32,094 nt of DNA from Achromobacter insolitus (GCF_002209555.1 NZ_NJIF01000017.1:1-32094); one strand, 5' to 3'. Positions 22,296 to 31,329 are shown, numbered from the stretch's first letter. Translations and numbers: made by a program. The notes: generated by a model from the sequence alone, not told the origin.

Positions 22296-23282
22296 ATGCA
22301 CGGCTGGTCCCGACTCACGCTTGCGCCCCTGTTCAAGCGGCGCGTCTTCAGCTCCACCCAGCAGGACGAGACGCGCACCCTCGTCTCCGAAGCCCTGAAA
22401 GAACACCGCCTGACCTGGAAGGGAGGCCGCGTCGATGCCGAACTGAACCGGGGCCGCTTCGGGTCGCTGACAGTCTGTACGTTGCGCTACGGCGCCGAAG
22501 TCCACATCGAGCCCGACCGCCTGCAGGACTTCATGCTGGTCCAGGTCCCCTTGAGCGGGCGCGCCTGTATCGAATGCGGCAATGACCGCGTGGACGCCGA
22601 CCCCGACTGCGCCGCCGTCATCGCTCCCAATCGCCCTCTGAAACTGCACTGGGAAGCCGGTTGCGAACAGCTGCTGCTCAAGATCCCCCGCGGCAAGCTC
22701 GAAGCCATCGGCCAGCGCGCCTTCGGCGAAGCCGCGACCCGGCCGCTCGACTTCAGCCCGGCCCTGCGCCTGGACAACCCGGTCGGCGCCGTCTGGCGCA
22801 GCATGGTCGAAAGCCTGATCCACCTGCTTCCCACCCTGGACGACGGCGCGCCCCGCCCGCCAGCGGCCTGGCTGGAGCACCTGGAAGACACGCTGGTGCT
22901 GCACCTGCTCTACAACCAGCCCAACAGCTGGCAGGCGCACGCCGGCATAGCCCCCGCCGTCCCGCGCCGGCTGAGCGCCGCGGAAGGCTATATGCGCGAT
23001 CACCTCGCCGCCCCCCTGACCCTGGCCGACATCGCCCGGCACGCCGGCGCCAGCGCCAGCGCGCTCACGCGCCTGTTCCAGGAACACCGCAACACCACGC
23101 CCATGAACGCGTTGCGGGCGCTGCGGCTGGACGAGGCCAGGAGCCGTTTACGGACGCAGGCAGGCGCCAGCGTCACGGAAGTGGCGCTGGGCGTGGGGTT
23201 CGGGCATTTGGGACGGTTCTCGGAGTACTACCGGGAACGCTTCGGGGAATTGCCGCGCGAGACGCGGCGGATGATGGAGTGA
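22296..23282 (+). CDS. AraC family transcriptional regulator
   Basis: This is a 328-residue regulator. An N-terminal cupin-like ligand domain (about residues 40-210; VQVPLSGRACIECGND, AVIAPNRPLKLHWE) precedes a C-terminal double helix-turn-helix (about 235-328). The latter contains MRDHLAAPLTLADIARHAGASASALTRLFQEH and the AraC signature VTEVALGVGFGHLGRFSEYYRERFGELP. Such regulators, related in layout to those of anthranilate or benzoate dioxygenases, activate on binding the aromatic substrate. It is divergent from the 16253-22015 operon and very probably controls it. Confidence 0.93.
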   Translation: MHGWSRLTLAPLFKRRVFSSTQQDETRTLVSEALKEHRLTWKGGRVDAELNRGRFGSLTVCTLRYGAEVHIEPDRLQDFMLVQVPLSGRACIECGNDRVDADPDCAAVIAPNRPLKLHWEAGCEQLLLKIPRGKLEAIGQRAFGEAATRPLDFSPALRLDNPVGAVWRSMVESLIHLLPTLDDGAPRPPAAWLEHLEDTLVLHLLYNQPNSWQAHAGIAPAVPRRLSAAEGYMRDHLAAPLTLADIARHAGASASALTRLFQEHRNTTPMNALRALRLDEARSRLRTQAGASVTEVALGVGFGHLGRFSEYYRERFGELPRETRRMME

Positions 23283-23518
23283 CGTAGAAATGCGCGCGCA
23301 CGCAAAGACGACGGCGCATCAACAGTAACGAAACCATGGAACGCGCCCCCGCGCATGCTGACGTCAACAGCAATTGACAGAGCCCGGCGCGGCGGCAACG
23401 TGCGAGTCCGCACGCCGGATCATCGCAACGGCAGATGTCTCATGAACTCAAACGCTCACAAAAAAAGCACCGAAGACCCGCAAACAAAAGGCCCTCGGCG
23501 CCCAGGAGCAACCGGCAA
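23283..23518. other. Gene-free gap between convergent AraC and Rid-family genes
   Basis: No supportable gene is seen. Just after the AraC stop there is an ATGCGC/GCGCAT dyad without a U-tract. The only clear signal is the leftward terminator listed at 23460-23501. Confidence 0.5.
23460..23501 (-). terminator. Intrinsic terminator of the aryl-CoA operon
   Basis: On the minus strand, downstream of the Rid-family stop codon, GCGCCGAG pairs with TTCGGTGC (two G-U pairs, loop of about 19 bases), directly followed by seven T residues. It marks the likely end of the leftward operon that begins at 31329. Confidence 0.65.
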
Positions 23519-23926
23519 TTACTGCGCCGGCACCACAGCAGTAACCTCAATCTCCACCTTGGCCCGATCCTCGACCAGATCCGCCACTTCCACCGCCGTC
23601 ATCGCCGGAAAATGCCGGCCGATGTACTCCCGGTAATGCTTGCCGATGGCCGGATACGCCGCCACGTACTCATTCTTGTCCGTCACGTACCACGTCATCC
23701 GGACAATATGTTCGGGCTTCGCGCCACCCTCGGCCAGGATCGCGACGATGTTCGCCAGCGTCTGGCGCACTTGTTCCGCCAGATCGTCAGTCTCGAACTG
23801 CTGCTGGCCATTCCACCCCACCTGCCCGCCCACGAATACGAGCTTGCTGCCCACCTGCATCTCGGTGAGCACGCCATTCGAATAGCCACGGGGCGCCATC
23901 CAATCCGGCGGTTGCAGAATCTTCAT
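23519..23926 (-). CDS. Rid (YjgF/YER057c/UK114) family protein
   Basis: This is a 135-residue Rid-fold protein with GVLTEMQVGSKLVFVGGQVGWN, QVRQTLANIVAILAEGGAKPEHIVRMTWYVTD and the C-terminal VEIEVTAVVPA. RidA hydrolyses reactive enamine/imine intermediates using a conserved Arg just before the VEIE strand. Here that position reads VEVADLVEDRAKVEIE, and the Arg does not align, so it may belong to an Arg-less Rid subgroup. In an operon that breaks down a ring amine, a role in enamine-to-ketone hydrolysis is attractive but not secure. It is the last gene of the operon, 42 bp after the thioesterase, with a terminator downstream. Confidence 0.88.
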   Translation of the reverse strand: MKILQPPDWMAPRGYSNGVLTEMQVGSKLVFVGGQVGWNGQQQFETDDLAEQVRQTLANIVAILAEGGAKPEHIVRMTWYVTDKNEYVAAYPAIGKHYREYIGRHFPAMTAVEVADLVEDRAKVEIEVTAVVPAQ

Positions 23927-23968
23927 AACGTCATCCTATATTTAAGAAAAGCAAACGATCCCCGCCGC

Positions 23969-24394
23969 TTACGCCGCGGGAACCAGATAAGCCTGCATGC
24001 GTTCCCGCAGATCCGCAGGCAGCGGCATGGACTTCATCGTCCGCAAATCCACTGTCACGATCGTCAGCGTCGCCGACAAACGCAACTGGCCATCCGGCCC
24101 CTCGAAACGCACCAGCGCCTTGAACGACGCGCCGCCGATGCGCTGTACCTCCAGCACCTGGCGCAAACGTTCGTGCCAGCGGCTGGGCGCACTGAAATCG
24201 CACTGCACCGACGCCATCGGCGTGCCGATGTGACGCTCCACGTGCAGCGCGTGAAACGGCAAGCCCATGCCCTTGTCGAACCACTCTTCGACAAAGTCAT
24301 TGATCATCTCGAAGTAGCGAGGGTAGAAAACGATGCCCGCCGGATCGCAATGACGGAAGCGGACTTCGACCTGGCTGATGAAAGGGGCTGCCAT
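23969..24394 (-). CDS. Acyl-CoA thioesterase, 4-hydroxybenzoyl-CoA thioesterase family
   Basis: This is a 141-residue hot-dog-fold thioesterase. The active-site Asp17 lies in VRFRHCDPAGIVFYPRYFEMINDF, the same position as in 4-hydroxybenzoyl-CoA thioesterase, followed by FVEEWFDKGMGL. It would hydrolyse an aryl- or acyl-CoA to the free acid and CoA in the cytoplasm. In this operon it probably relieves CoA sequestration when an aminobenzoyl-CoA type intermediate builds up (inference). AGGAAA precedes the ATG. It lies 20 bp downstream of the CoA-ligase gene. Confidence 0.9.
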   Translation of the reverse strand: MAAPFISQVEVRFRHCDPAGIVFYPRYFEMINDFVEEWFDKGMGLPFHALHVERHIGTPMASVQCDFSAPSRWHERLRQVLEVQRIGGASFKALVRFEGPDGQLRLSATLTIVTVDLRTMKSMPLPADLRERMQAYLVPAA

Positions 24395-24414
24395 GGGATT
24401 TCCTTGTTGCCTGT

Positions 24415-26055
24415 TCAGGCCATCTTGCGCAGCGCAAAACGCTGCAGCTTGCCGGTTTCAGTGCGCGGCAGCGCGTCGACAAACTCGATGGCGCGGGGAT
24501 ACTTGTAGGGTGCGATGTTGGCCTTGACGAACTGCTGCAAGGCGGCCACCAGCTCATTGCTGGCCGCATAGCCCGGCTTGAGCACCACGAATGCCTTGAC
24601 GACCTGGCCGCGCTCTTCGTCCGCCGCGCCCACCACGCCGCACTCTGCTACCGCTTCATGGCGCAACAGCGCGTCCTCGACCTCAGGGCCGGCGATGTTG
24701 TAGCCGGCCGAGACGATCATGTCGTCATTGCGCGCCTGGTAGAAGAAATAGCCATCGTCGTCCCGCAGGAAGGTATCGCCCGGCAGGTTCCAGCCGTTTT
24801 GCACGAAGCGGCGCTGGCGCTCGTCCGCCAGATAGCGGCAGCCCGTCGGACCCTTGATCGCCAATCGGCCCACCGTGCCGTTGGGCACCGGCTTCATATC
24901 GTCATCCACGATCTGCGCCACATAGCCCGGCACCACGCGGCCGATAGCCCCTGGCTTGACCGACTCGGGCGGACTGGACACAAACACGTGGATCATCTCC
25001 GTACCGCCGATGCCGTCGATCATCTCGATGCCGCTGGCCTGTTTCCAGAGCTGACGCGTCGCGTCCGGCAGCGCTTCGCCCGCCGACACGCTCTTCTTCA
25101 AGGAAGACAGGTCGAACTTATCCACCAGCGCCGCCATCTGGCGGTAGAAGGTGGGCGCCGTGAACACGATGGTGGCGCGGAAATCCTGGATCAGCTGCAG
25201 CAGGCTTTCGGGAGATAGCTTCTCGGCCAGCACCGTGCTTGCGCCCACACGCAGCGGGAAGCACAGTAGTCCGCCCAGGCCGAACGTAAAGGCCAACGGC
25301 GGCGTGCCGCAGAAGATGTCGTCCGGGCCCGGCTTGATGACGTGCTTGGGGAACAAATCGCACATCGCCAGCACGTCGCGGTGAAAATGCATGCAGCCCT
25401 TGGGCGCGCCCGTGGTGCCGCTGGTGAAAGCGATCAGGCAGACGTCGTCGGCGGCGGTATCGCAAGCCGTGAAGCTGTCAGGCTTGGCCGCGGCCAGCGC
25501 GTCCAGCGCATCGGGCGCCTTATCGTTGAAATACATGACCTTCGTCAGGCCGGGGCAGTGATGCTCGTGCGCGGGCTGCGTGCAGAATTCGGCCTCTTCC
25601 TTCAGCCGGACATCGCACAACACCGCCTGGATCTGTGCCTTGTCGATGATCTGCTTGAGCTCCTTGGCACGCAGCAGCGGCATCGTTGGCACCGTCACCA
25701 GCCCCGCCTTGACGGCCGCCAGCCACGAGGCGGCCATCATCGGATTGTTCGGCCCGCGCAGCAGCAAGCGGTTGCCCGGCACCAGCCCCATGTCCTCGGC
25801 CAGCACGCGGGCGATGCGATTGGTCAGCTTGGCCAGCTCGCGGTAGGTCATCGTGGCCTGCTTGCCGTCCTGGCTCCAGCGCAGCGCAACGCGCTCGCCA
25901 TGACCGCGTTCGACCATGGCGTCCACCAGTTCGACCGCGCAATTGAACCGCTTCGGATAGGCCACGTCGGGGCCGTCGAGCAGGAACTCTGGCCATTGGT
26001 CGCCCGGGGGCAGATTGTCCCGGGCGAAAGTGTCGATGTGGGCGGATGCTTCCAT
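24415..26055 (-). CDS. Benzoate-CoA ligase family protein (2-aminobenzoate-CoA ligase-like)
   Basis: This 546-residue adenylate-forming enzyme activates an aromatic acid with ATP and CoA. Motifs are the P-loop-like FTSGTTGAPKG (about residues 218-228), GIGGTEMIHVF, the hinge region YFFYQARNDDMIVSAGYNI and the catalytic Lys in PRTETGKLQRF near the C-terminus. The N-terminus FARDNLPPGDQWPEFL resembles 2-aminobenzoate-CoA ligase (AbmG) of denitrifying betaproteobacteria. Together with the monooxygenase/reductase at 28978-31329 this supports anthranilate activation; salicylate or benzoate are alternatives. An AGGGGA Shine-Dalgarno precedes the ATG. Confidence 0.9.
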   Translation of the reverse strand: MEASAHIDTFARDNLPPGDQWPEFLLDGPDVAYPKRFNCAVELVDAMVERGHGERVALRWSQDGKQATMTYRELAKLTNRIARVLAEDMGLVPGNRLLLRGPNNPMMAASWLAAVKAGLVTVPTMPLLRAKELKQIIDKAQIQAVLCDVRLKEEAEFCTQPAHEHHCPGLTKVMYFNDKAPDALDALAAAKPDSFTACDTAADDVCLIAFTSGTTGAPKGCMHFHRDVLAMCDLFPKHVIKPGPDDIFCGTPPLAFTFGLGGLLCFPLRVGASTVLAEKLSPESLLQLIQDFRATIVFTAPTFYRQMAALVDKFDLSSLKKSVSAGEALPDATRQLWKQASGIEMIDGIGGTEMIHVFVSSPPESVKPGAIGRVVPGYVAQIVDDDMKPVPNGTVGRLAIKGPTGCRYLADERQRRFVQNGWNLPGDTFLRDDDGYFFYQARNDDMIVSAGYNIAGPEVEDALLRHEAVAECGVVGAADEERGQVVKAFVVLKPGYAASNELVAALQQFVKANIAPYKYPRAIEFVDALPRTETGKLQRFALRKMA

Positions 26056-26117
26056 GGATTTCCCCTTGCTATTGCGGTGGTTTTGCTGTGCCGGGACGAC
26101 GGAGCTCGGTGGCTTCC

Positions 26118-27287
26118 TTACGCCTTCAGCAGTTCACGGGCAATGATCAACTTCTGCACTTCTGTCGCGCCTTCGTAGATCCGCAGCGCTCTTATTTCCC
26201 TGTAAAGCTTCTCCACCGGCATCCCCGACACCACGCCCGCGCCGCCGAACATCTGCAGCGCGCGGTCGATCACGGTCTGCGCCGATTCCGTGGCGGTCAT
26301 CTTGGCCATCGCCGCTTCGCGCGTGGTGCGCTGCTTCAGCACGTCGCGCATCCAGGCGGCGCGGTACGTCAGCAACGCCGAGGCGTCGATCGCGGTCGCC
26401 ATGTCGCCCAACGCGGCCTGCGTCAGCTGCAGGTCGGACAGCGTCTGGCCGAACATGCGGCGGGACTTGGAACGCGCCAGGCCTTCGTCCAGCGCCCGGC
26501 GTGCAAAGCCCAATGCCGCCGCCGCCACCGACGCGCGGAAGATGTCCAGCGTCATCATGGCCAGCTTGAATCCCTGGCCTGCCTCGCCCAGCCGGTGCGA
26601 AACCGGAATGCGGCAGTTGTCGAACGTGATGGTGGCCAGGGGGTGCGGCGCGATCAGATCGATGCGCTCGCTGACCTCGAAGCCGGGCGTATCGGCGTCC
26701 ACCACAAAAGCGCTGATGCCGCGCGCGCCGGGGGCTTCGCCGGTGCGCGCGAACACGCAATAGAAATCCGCGATGCCGCCGTTGGAAATCCAGGTCTTGG
26801 CGCCATTCAGCACATAGTGATCGCCGTCCAGCGTGGCCTCGCAAGCCAGCGCGGCCACGTCCGATCCAGCGTCGGGCTCCGACAGCGCGAAGGCGGCGAT
26901 GGCCTCGCCCCGGGCCACGCGCGGCAGATAGCGCTGGCGCAGCTCGTCCGAGCCCATCAAGGAAATGGCGCCGCTGCCCAGGCCTTGCATGGCGAAGGCG
27001 AAGTCCGCCAGGCCTTCGTGCCGGGCCAGGGTTTCACGCAGGATGCAGACGGCGCGGGAATCCACTTCCGGCAACGCGCCGCCCCAGGCACCGCCAGGGC
27101 CGCCCGCGACCGCATAGCGCAGCCAGCCGGCCTTGCCCATGGCGCGCACCAGCTTCTTGCAGGCGCCATCGGCGTCATGGTGATCCACGTCTGCCAGGGA
27201 CGCCTCGCACCAGGCGTCGACGTCGTGCGCCAGCTTGCGATGCGCATCGTCAAAGAACGGCCAATCCAGCCAGCTTGCATCGCGCAT
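26118..27287 (-). CDS. Acyl-CoA dehydrogenase
   Basis: This is a 389-residue FAD-dependent acyl-CoA dehydrogenase. Landmarks are AIAAFALSEPDAGSDVAAL, the NGAKTWISNGGIADFYCVFART segment, SRRMFGQTLSDLQLTQAALGDMA, QMFGGAGVVSGMPVEKLYRE and the catalytic Glu in RIYEGATEVQ. It would introduce a 2,3-double bond in a CoA thioester produced after ring reduction. The start MRDASWLDWPFFDD lies 2 bp after the enoyl-CoA hydratase stop; open frame further upstream is a shadow of the hydratase gene. It is part of the beta-oxidation-like section of the aryl-CoA operon. Confidence 0.92.
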   Translation of the reverse strand: MRDASWLDWPFFDDAHRKLAHDVDAWCEASLADVDHHDADGACKKLVRAMGKAGWLRYAVAGGPGGAWGGALPEVDSRAVCILRETLARHEGLADFAFAMQGLGSGAISLMGSDELRQRYLPRVARGEAIAAFALSEPDAGSDVAALACEATLDGDHYVLNGAKTWISNGGIADFYCVFARTGEAPGARGISAFVVDADTPGFEVSERIDLIAPHPLATITFDNCRIPVSHRLGEAGQGFKLAMMTLDIFRASVAAAALGFARRALDEGLARSKSRRMFGQTLSDLQLTQAALGDMATAIDASALLTYRAAWMRDVLKQRTTREAAMAKMTATESAQTVIDRALQMFGGAGVVSGMPVEKLYREIRALRIYEGATEVQKLIIARELLKA

Positions 27288-27289
27288 GC

Positions 27290-28147
27290 TCAGTCCCCTT
27301 GGAACACCGGTTTTTGCTTGGCCACGAAAGCCTCGTAGGCGCGACGGAAATCGCGCGTCTGCATGCAGATGGCCTGGGCCTCGGCTTCGGCCTCGATGGC
27401 CTCGTCCACGCCCATGTTCCATTCCTGGTGCAGCAGCTTCTTGGTAACGCCATGGGCGAAGGTGGGTCCTGCCGCCAGTTGCGCGGCCAGCGTCTGTGCT
27501 GCGTCCGCCAACGCGCCGGGTTCGTGCAAAGCATTGAAAAAGCCCCAGCTCGCGCCCTCTTCCGCCGTCATGGCGCGGCCCGTGTAGAGCAGCTCCGACG
27601 CGCGACCTTGGCCGATCATGCGCGGCAGCAAGGTGCAGGCGCCCATGTCCGCGCCCGCCAGGCCCACGCGCGTGAACAGGAAAGCCGTGCGCGCGGCAGG
27701 CGTGCCCAGGCGCATGTCCGAAGCCAGCGCCACCATCGCGCCGGCGCCGGCGCAGATGCCGTCGACCGCCGCCACGATGGGCTGCGGGCAGGCGCGCATG
27801 GCCTTGACCAGGTCGCCGGTCATGCGGGTGAAATCCAGGAGTTCCGGCATGCTCATCTTGGTCAACGGCCCGATGATCTCGTGCACGTCGCCACCCGAGC
27901 AGAAATTGCCGCCCGCGCCCGTCACCACCACGACCTTGATGTCGGTCGCGTACACCAGCGCGCGGAACAGATCGCGCAGTTCGGCGTAGGAGTCGAACGT
28001 CAGCGGATTCTTGCGCTCGGGGCGGTTCAGGGTCACCGTGCCGATCTTGCCGTCGGCCGACACCTGCCACAGGAACGTCTTCGCCTGGTAGCCGGCAAAC
28101 GGACGTTTATGGTGTTTCATGGTGTGCTCTTCGGGCTGGGTGCTCAT
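27290..28147 (-). CDS. Enoyl-CoA hydratase/isomerase family protein
   Basis: This is a 285-residue crotonase-fold protein. The oxyanion-hole segments FCSGGDVHEIIG and DGICAGAGAMVALASD are followed by the Asp-containing GLAGADMGACTLLPRMIGQ block and AMTAEEGASWGFFNALHE. The usual first catalytic Glu of enoyl-CoA hydratase is not evident, so an isomerase or ring-opening hydrolase role is also possible. It starts MSTQPEEHTMKHH with GGAGA upstream; a second ATG lies 27 bases inside. It sits between the SDR and acyl-CoA dehydrogenase genes and would process CoA-bound alicyclic intermediates. Confidence 0.9.
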   Translation of the reverse strand: MSTQPEEHTMKHHKRPFAGYQAKTFLWQVSADGKIGTVTLNRPERKNPLTFDSYAELRDLFRALVYATDIKVVVVTGAGGNFCSGGDVHEIIGPLTKMSMPELLDFTRMTGDLVKAMRACPQPIVAAVDGICAGAGAMVALASDMRLGTPAARTAFLFTRVGLAGADMGACTLLPRMIGQGRASELLYTGRAMTAEEGASWGFFNALHEPGALADAAQTLAAQLAAGPTFAHGVTKKLLHQEWNMGVDEAIEAEAEAQAICMQTRDFRRAYEAFVAKQKPVFQGD

Positions 28148-28189
28148 GGTGTCTCCGTTCGTGAATTGGGGGGGGATGGGGCGCCGGCT

Positions 28190-28981
28190 TCAGCCGGTCA
28201 TCACTTCGCCGCCGTCTACGGCAATGGCCTGGCCGTTGACCGAAGCCGAAGCCGGCAAGGCCAGCCAGGCGACCGTCTCGGCCACTTCCTCGGGCTGCAC
28301 CAGGCGGCCCTGCGGATTGCGTTCGGCCAGCTTGGCGCGGGCGGCGTCCGGCGTCATGCCGGTCTTCTCGACAATATTCGACACCGCGCCGCGCACGATG
28401 TCGGTTTCGGTGTAGCCCGGGCAGACGGCATTGACCGTCACGCCCTTTTGCGCGGTTTCCAGCGCCAGGGAGCGGGTCAGGCCGATGACGCCATGCTTGG
28501 CGGCGCAATAGGCGCTGACGTAGCCATAGCCGATCAGGCCGGCGGTACTGGCCACGTTGATCACCCGGCCCCATTTTTCCTGCAACATGCCGGGCAAGGC
28601 CGCCTGGATGCAGTGGAAGGTGCCCGTCAGATTGACATCCAGCATGGACTGCCACATCGCCGCGTCCGTGCGGTCAAAGCGTTGGCTGACGGCCTGGCCG
28701 GCGTTGTTCACCAGCACAAGCACCGGACCGAATTCGACTTCGGCCTGGGAAAAGGCCGCCCGCACCGAGGCTTCGTTGGCGATGTCGGCGCTGACGGCCT
28801 GCACCTGTCCCAGGCTGGCCAGACTGTCGACCGCGGCGTCCAGCGCCGCGCCATCGCGGCCCAGCAATGTGACGCGCGCGCCGCGCTGCAGAAGCGCCCG
28901 GGCGCAGGCCAGCCCGATGCCGCGGGCGCCGCCCGTCACCAGCGCGTGGCGTCCTGACAGCGGGAGCGGAATTGCGTTCAT
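28190..28981 (-). CDS. SDR family oxidoreductase (3-hydroxyacyl-CoA dehydrogenase-like)
   Basis: This is a 263-residue short-chain dehydrogenase with TGGARGIG, LVNNAGQAV, Ser in INVASTAGLIGYGYVS, the YCAAK catalytic pair, NAVCPGYTETDIV and the C-terminal AVDGGEVMTG. In the operon it would oxidise a hydroxyacyl-CoA or reduce a ketone formed from the ring-reduced aryl-CoA. It overlaps the upstream monooxygenase/reductase gene by 4 bp, which implies linked expression. Assignment to a precise step is inference. Confidence 0.92.
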   Translation of the reverse strand: MNAIPLPLSGRHALVTGGARGIGLACARALLQRGARVTLLGRDGAALDAAVDSLASLGQVQAVSADIANEASVRAAFSQAEVEFGPVLVLVNNAGQAVSQRFDRTDAAMWQSMLDVNLTGTFHCIQAALPGMLQEKWGRVINVASTAGLIGYGYVSAYCAAKHGVIGLTRSLALETAQKGVTVNAVCPGYTETDIVRGAVSNIVEKTGMTPDAARAKLAERNPQGRLVQPEEVAETVAWLALPASASVNGQAIAVDGGEVMTG

Positions 28982-31329
28982 TTGATATCCAGTTGCGCCA
29001 TCGCGGCGGCGCGTTCGAAGTTGGTTTCCAGCTGGCGCTTGCCGGCGAAGTACTGGCTAGGCCACGAAACATCACGGTAGCCCACCCGCGCCGCTTCGCG
29101 TAGCGTCCAGGAGGCGTCGGCCAAATGGGGACGTGCCAGGGCGCAGAGATCGGCGCGGCCCGAGGCGATGATGCCGTTGGCGTGGTCGGCCTCGAAGATC
29201 GCTCCCACCGCGATGGTCGGGATGCCGGCCTCGTTGCGCACCCGGTCGGCGAACGGAGTCTGGAACATGCGGCCATAGACCGGCTTTTCTTCCTTGCTGA
29301 CCTGGCCGGACGAGCAGTCGATCATGTCGGCGCCAGCGGCCTTGAAGTGGCGGGCGATCTCCACCGCGTCGTCGGCGGTGATGCCGCCCTCGACCCAGTC
29401 GCTGGCGGAAATCCGCACCGACATCGGCTTGTTCTCGGGCCAGACGGCGCGAACGGCGTGGAACACTTCCAGCGGGAAGCGCAGGCGGTTTTCCAGGCTG
29501 CCGCCGTACTCGTCGCCACGGTGATTGGTCAGCGGGGAAATGAAGCTGGACAGCAGGTAGCCGTGGGCGCAGTGCAACTCCAGCCAGTCAAAGCCAGCCT
29601 GCTCGGCGCGGCGCGCGGCGGCCACGAAGTTGTCGCGCACCTCGTCCATGTCGGCGCGCGTCATGGCGCGCGGCGTCTGCGACACGCCTTCGATGTACGG
29701 CAACGCCGATGCCGAAACCAGCGGCCAGTTGCCCTCTGCCAGCGGATGGTCGATCTTCTGCCAGCCCAGTTGCGTGGAACCCTTGCGGCCGGCATGGCCC
29801 AACTGCATGCCGATGCGGGCATCGCTGTTGCCGTGCACGAAGCCGACGATGCGGGCGAACGCGTCGCGCTGTTCGTCATTCCAGAGGCCGGGGCAGCCCG
29901 GGGTGATGCGGCCGTCCGGCGAAACGCAGGTCATCTCGACCATGACCAGCCCGGCGCCGCCCATCGCGCGGGCGCCCAGGTGCACCAGGTGGAAGTCGCC
30001 CGGCACGCCATCGGTGCAGGAGTACATGGCCATCGGCGACACCATGATGCGGTTCTTCAGCCGCACACCGCGCGCCTGGTAAGGCGTCAGCATGGGAATC
30101 GCGGGGCGCTGGCCCGGGGCCGCGGCGGCGCCGGCGCGTTCCGCGATCCAGCGCTCGAAGCCTTCCAGCCAGGCGGGGTCGCGCAAGCGCAGATTCTCGT
30201 GCGAAATCCGCTGCGAGCGGGTCAACAGCGAATAGGCGAACTGTTCCGGTTCCAGGTCGGCGTAGCGCTCGACGTTCTCGAACCATTCCGTGGAGTTTCG
30301 GGCGGCATTCTGGATTTTCAGCACTTCCACGCTACGGACTTCCTCGTAGTGCTTCAGGCCCGCTTCGACGCTGCCTTCGGCGCCGCTCAGGCAGCGCGCC
30401 AGTTCGATGGCGTCTTCCAGCGCCAGCTTGGTGCCGGAGCCGATCGAGAAATGAGCGGTGTGGGCGGCATCGCCCATCAGCACCACGGGCACGCGGCGCT
30501 CCCCGCGCGCGGTGTCCAGCGTGTTCCAGTGCACCCAGGTGTTGCAGATGACACGCGGGAACCGGATCCAGATGGCCGAACCGCGCAGGTGCGAGGCGTT
30601 GCTGATCAGCGCATTGCCGTCGAGCCAGGGCGCGAACAGCTTTTCGCAGTAGGCGATGCCTTCTTCCTGGCTCATCTGTTCGATGCCGGCAGCCTGCCAG
30701 GTTTCCTCCGGCGTTTCCACGATGAACGTGGACATGCCGTCTTCGTAGCGGTAGGCGTGCGCCTGGAACCAGCCGTGCTCGGTCTGGACGAAGGCGAAGG
30801 TAAACGCGTCGAAGACCTTCTTGGTGCCCAGCCACACGAAACGGCAGCGGCGCTGGTCGATGTCCGGGTGGAAGGTGTCTGCGTAGCGGGTGCGGACCTG
30901 GCTATTGATGCCATCCGAGGCGATGACCAGATCGGCGTCGTATTCGCGCGCGATGGCCTGGTCGTCCTGGATAAACTGCTCGAACACCAGCTTCACGCCC
31001 ACTTCCTCGCAGCGCGCCTGCAGGATGTTCAGCAGCTTCTTGCGGCCGATGCCAATAAAGCCGTGACCGCCGCTGCGCATGCTGCGGCCCTTGAAATGGA
31101 TGTCGATGTCGTCCCAGTGGTTGAAGGCGTCGCCGATGGTCTGGGCGGAAACGGGGTCGGCGTCACGCAGGTTCTGCATGGTGGCGTCGGAGAACACCAC
31201 GCCCCAGCCGAAGGTGTCGTACGGGCGGTTGCGCTCGATCACGGTGACGTCATTGGCAGGGTCCTGCAGCTTCATGAGCAGACCGAAATACAGGCCGGCG
31301 GGGCCTCCGCCGATGCAGACTATTTTCAT
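28978..31329 (-). CDS. Bifunctional aryl-CoA monooxygenase/reductase (2-aminobenzoyl-CoA or salicylyl-CoA 5-hydroxylase type)
   Basis: This is a 783-residue fusion. Residues 1-385 form a class A flavoprotein monooxygenase: FAD motif GGGPAGLYFG at 8-17, FGWGVVFSDAT, and the second FAD motif VVLMGDAAHTAHFSIGSGTKLALEDA. Residues ~405-783 form an old-yellow-enzyme NADH:flavin oxidoreductase: RLKNRIMVSPMAMYS, HCAHGYLLSSFISPLTN, DEYGGSLENRLRF. This architecture is that of 2-aminobenzoyl-CoA monooxygenase/reductase, which hydroxylates and then reduces the ring of CoA-activated anthranilate; the same family is annotated as salicylyl-CoA 5-hydroxylase. First gene of the leftward operon. With the ligase, SDR, hydratase and dehydrogenase it outlines an aerobic aryl-CoA pathway. 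Confidence 0.93.
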   Translation of the reverse strand: MKIVCIGGGPAGLYFGLLMKLQDPANDVTVIERNRPYDTFGWGVVFSDATMQNLRDADPVSAQTIGDAFNHWDDIDIHFKGRSMRSGGHGFIGIGRKKLLNILQARCEEVGVKLVFEQFIQDDQAIAREYDADLVIASDGINSQVRTRYADTFHPDIDQRRCRFVWLGTKKVFDAFTFAFVQTEHGWFQAHAYRYEDGMSTFIVETPEETWQAAGIEQMSQEEGIAYCEKLFAPWLDGNALISNASHLRGSAIWIRFPRVICNTWVHWNTLDTARGERRVPVVLMGDAAHTAHFSIGSGTKLALEDAIELARCLSGAEGSVEAGLKHYEEVRSVEVLKIQNAARNSTEWFENVERYADLEPEQFAYSLLTRSQRISHENLRLRDPAWLEGFERWIAERAGAAAAPGQRPAIPMLTPYQARGVRLKNRIMVSPMAMYSCTDGVPGDFHLVHLGARAMGGAGLVMVEMTCVSPDGRITPGCPGLWNDEQRDAFARIVGFVHGNSDARIGMQLGHAGRKGSTQLGWQKIDHPLAEGNWPLVSASALPYIEGVSQTPRAMTRADMDEVRDNFVAAARRAEQAGFDWLELHCAHGYLLSSFISPLTNHRGDEYGGSLENRLRFPLEVFHAVRAVWPENKPMSVRISASDWVEGGITADDAVEIARHFKAAGADMIDCSSGQVSKEEKPVYGRMFQTPFADRVRNEAGIPTIAVGAIFEADHANGIIASGRADLCALARPHLADASWTLREAARVGYRDVSWPSQYFAGKRQLETNFERAAAMAQLDIK

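Noticed and set aside
26118..28070. 650-codon leftward frame suggesting a hydratase-dehydrogenase fusion
   Set aside because: The upstream part is Arg/Gly-rich nonsense overlapping the enoyl-CoA hydratase in another frame; the dehydrogenase has its own ATG 2 bp after the hydratase stop.
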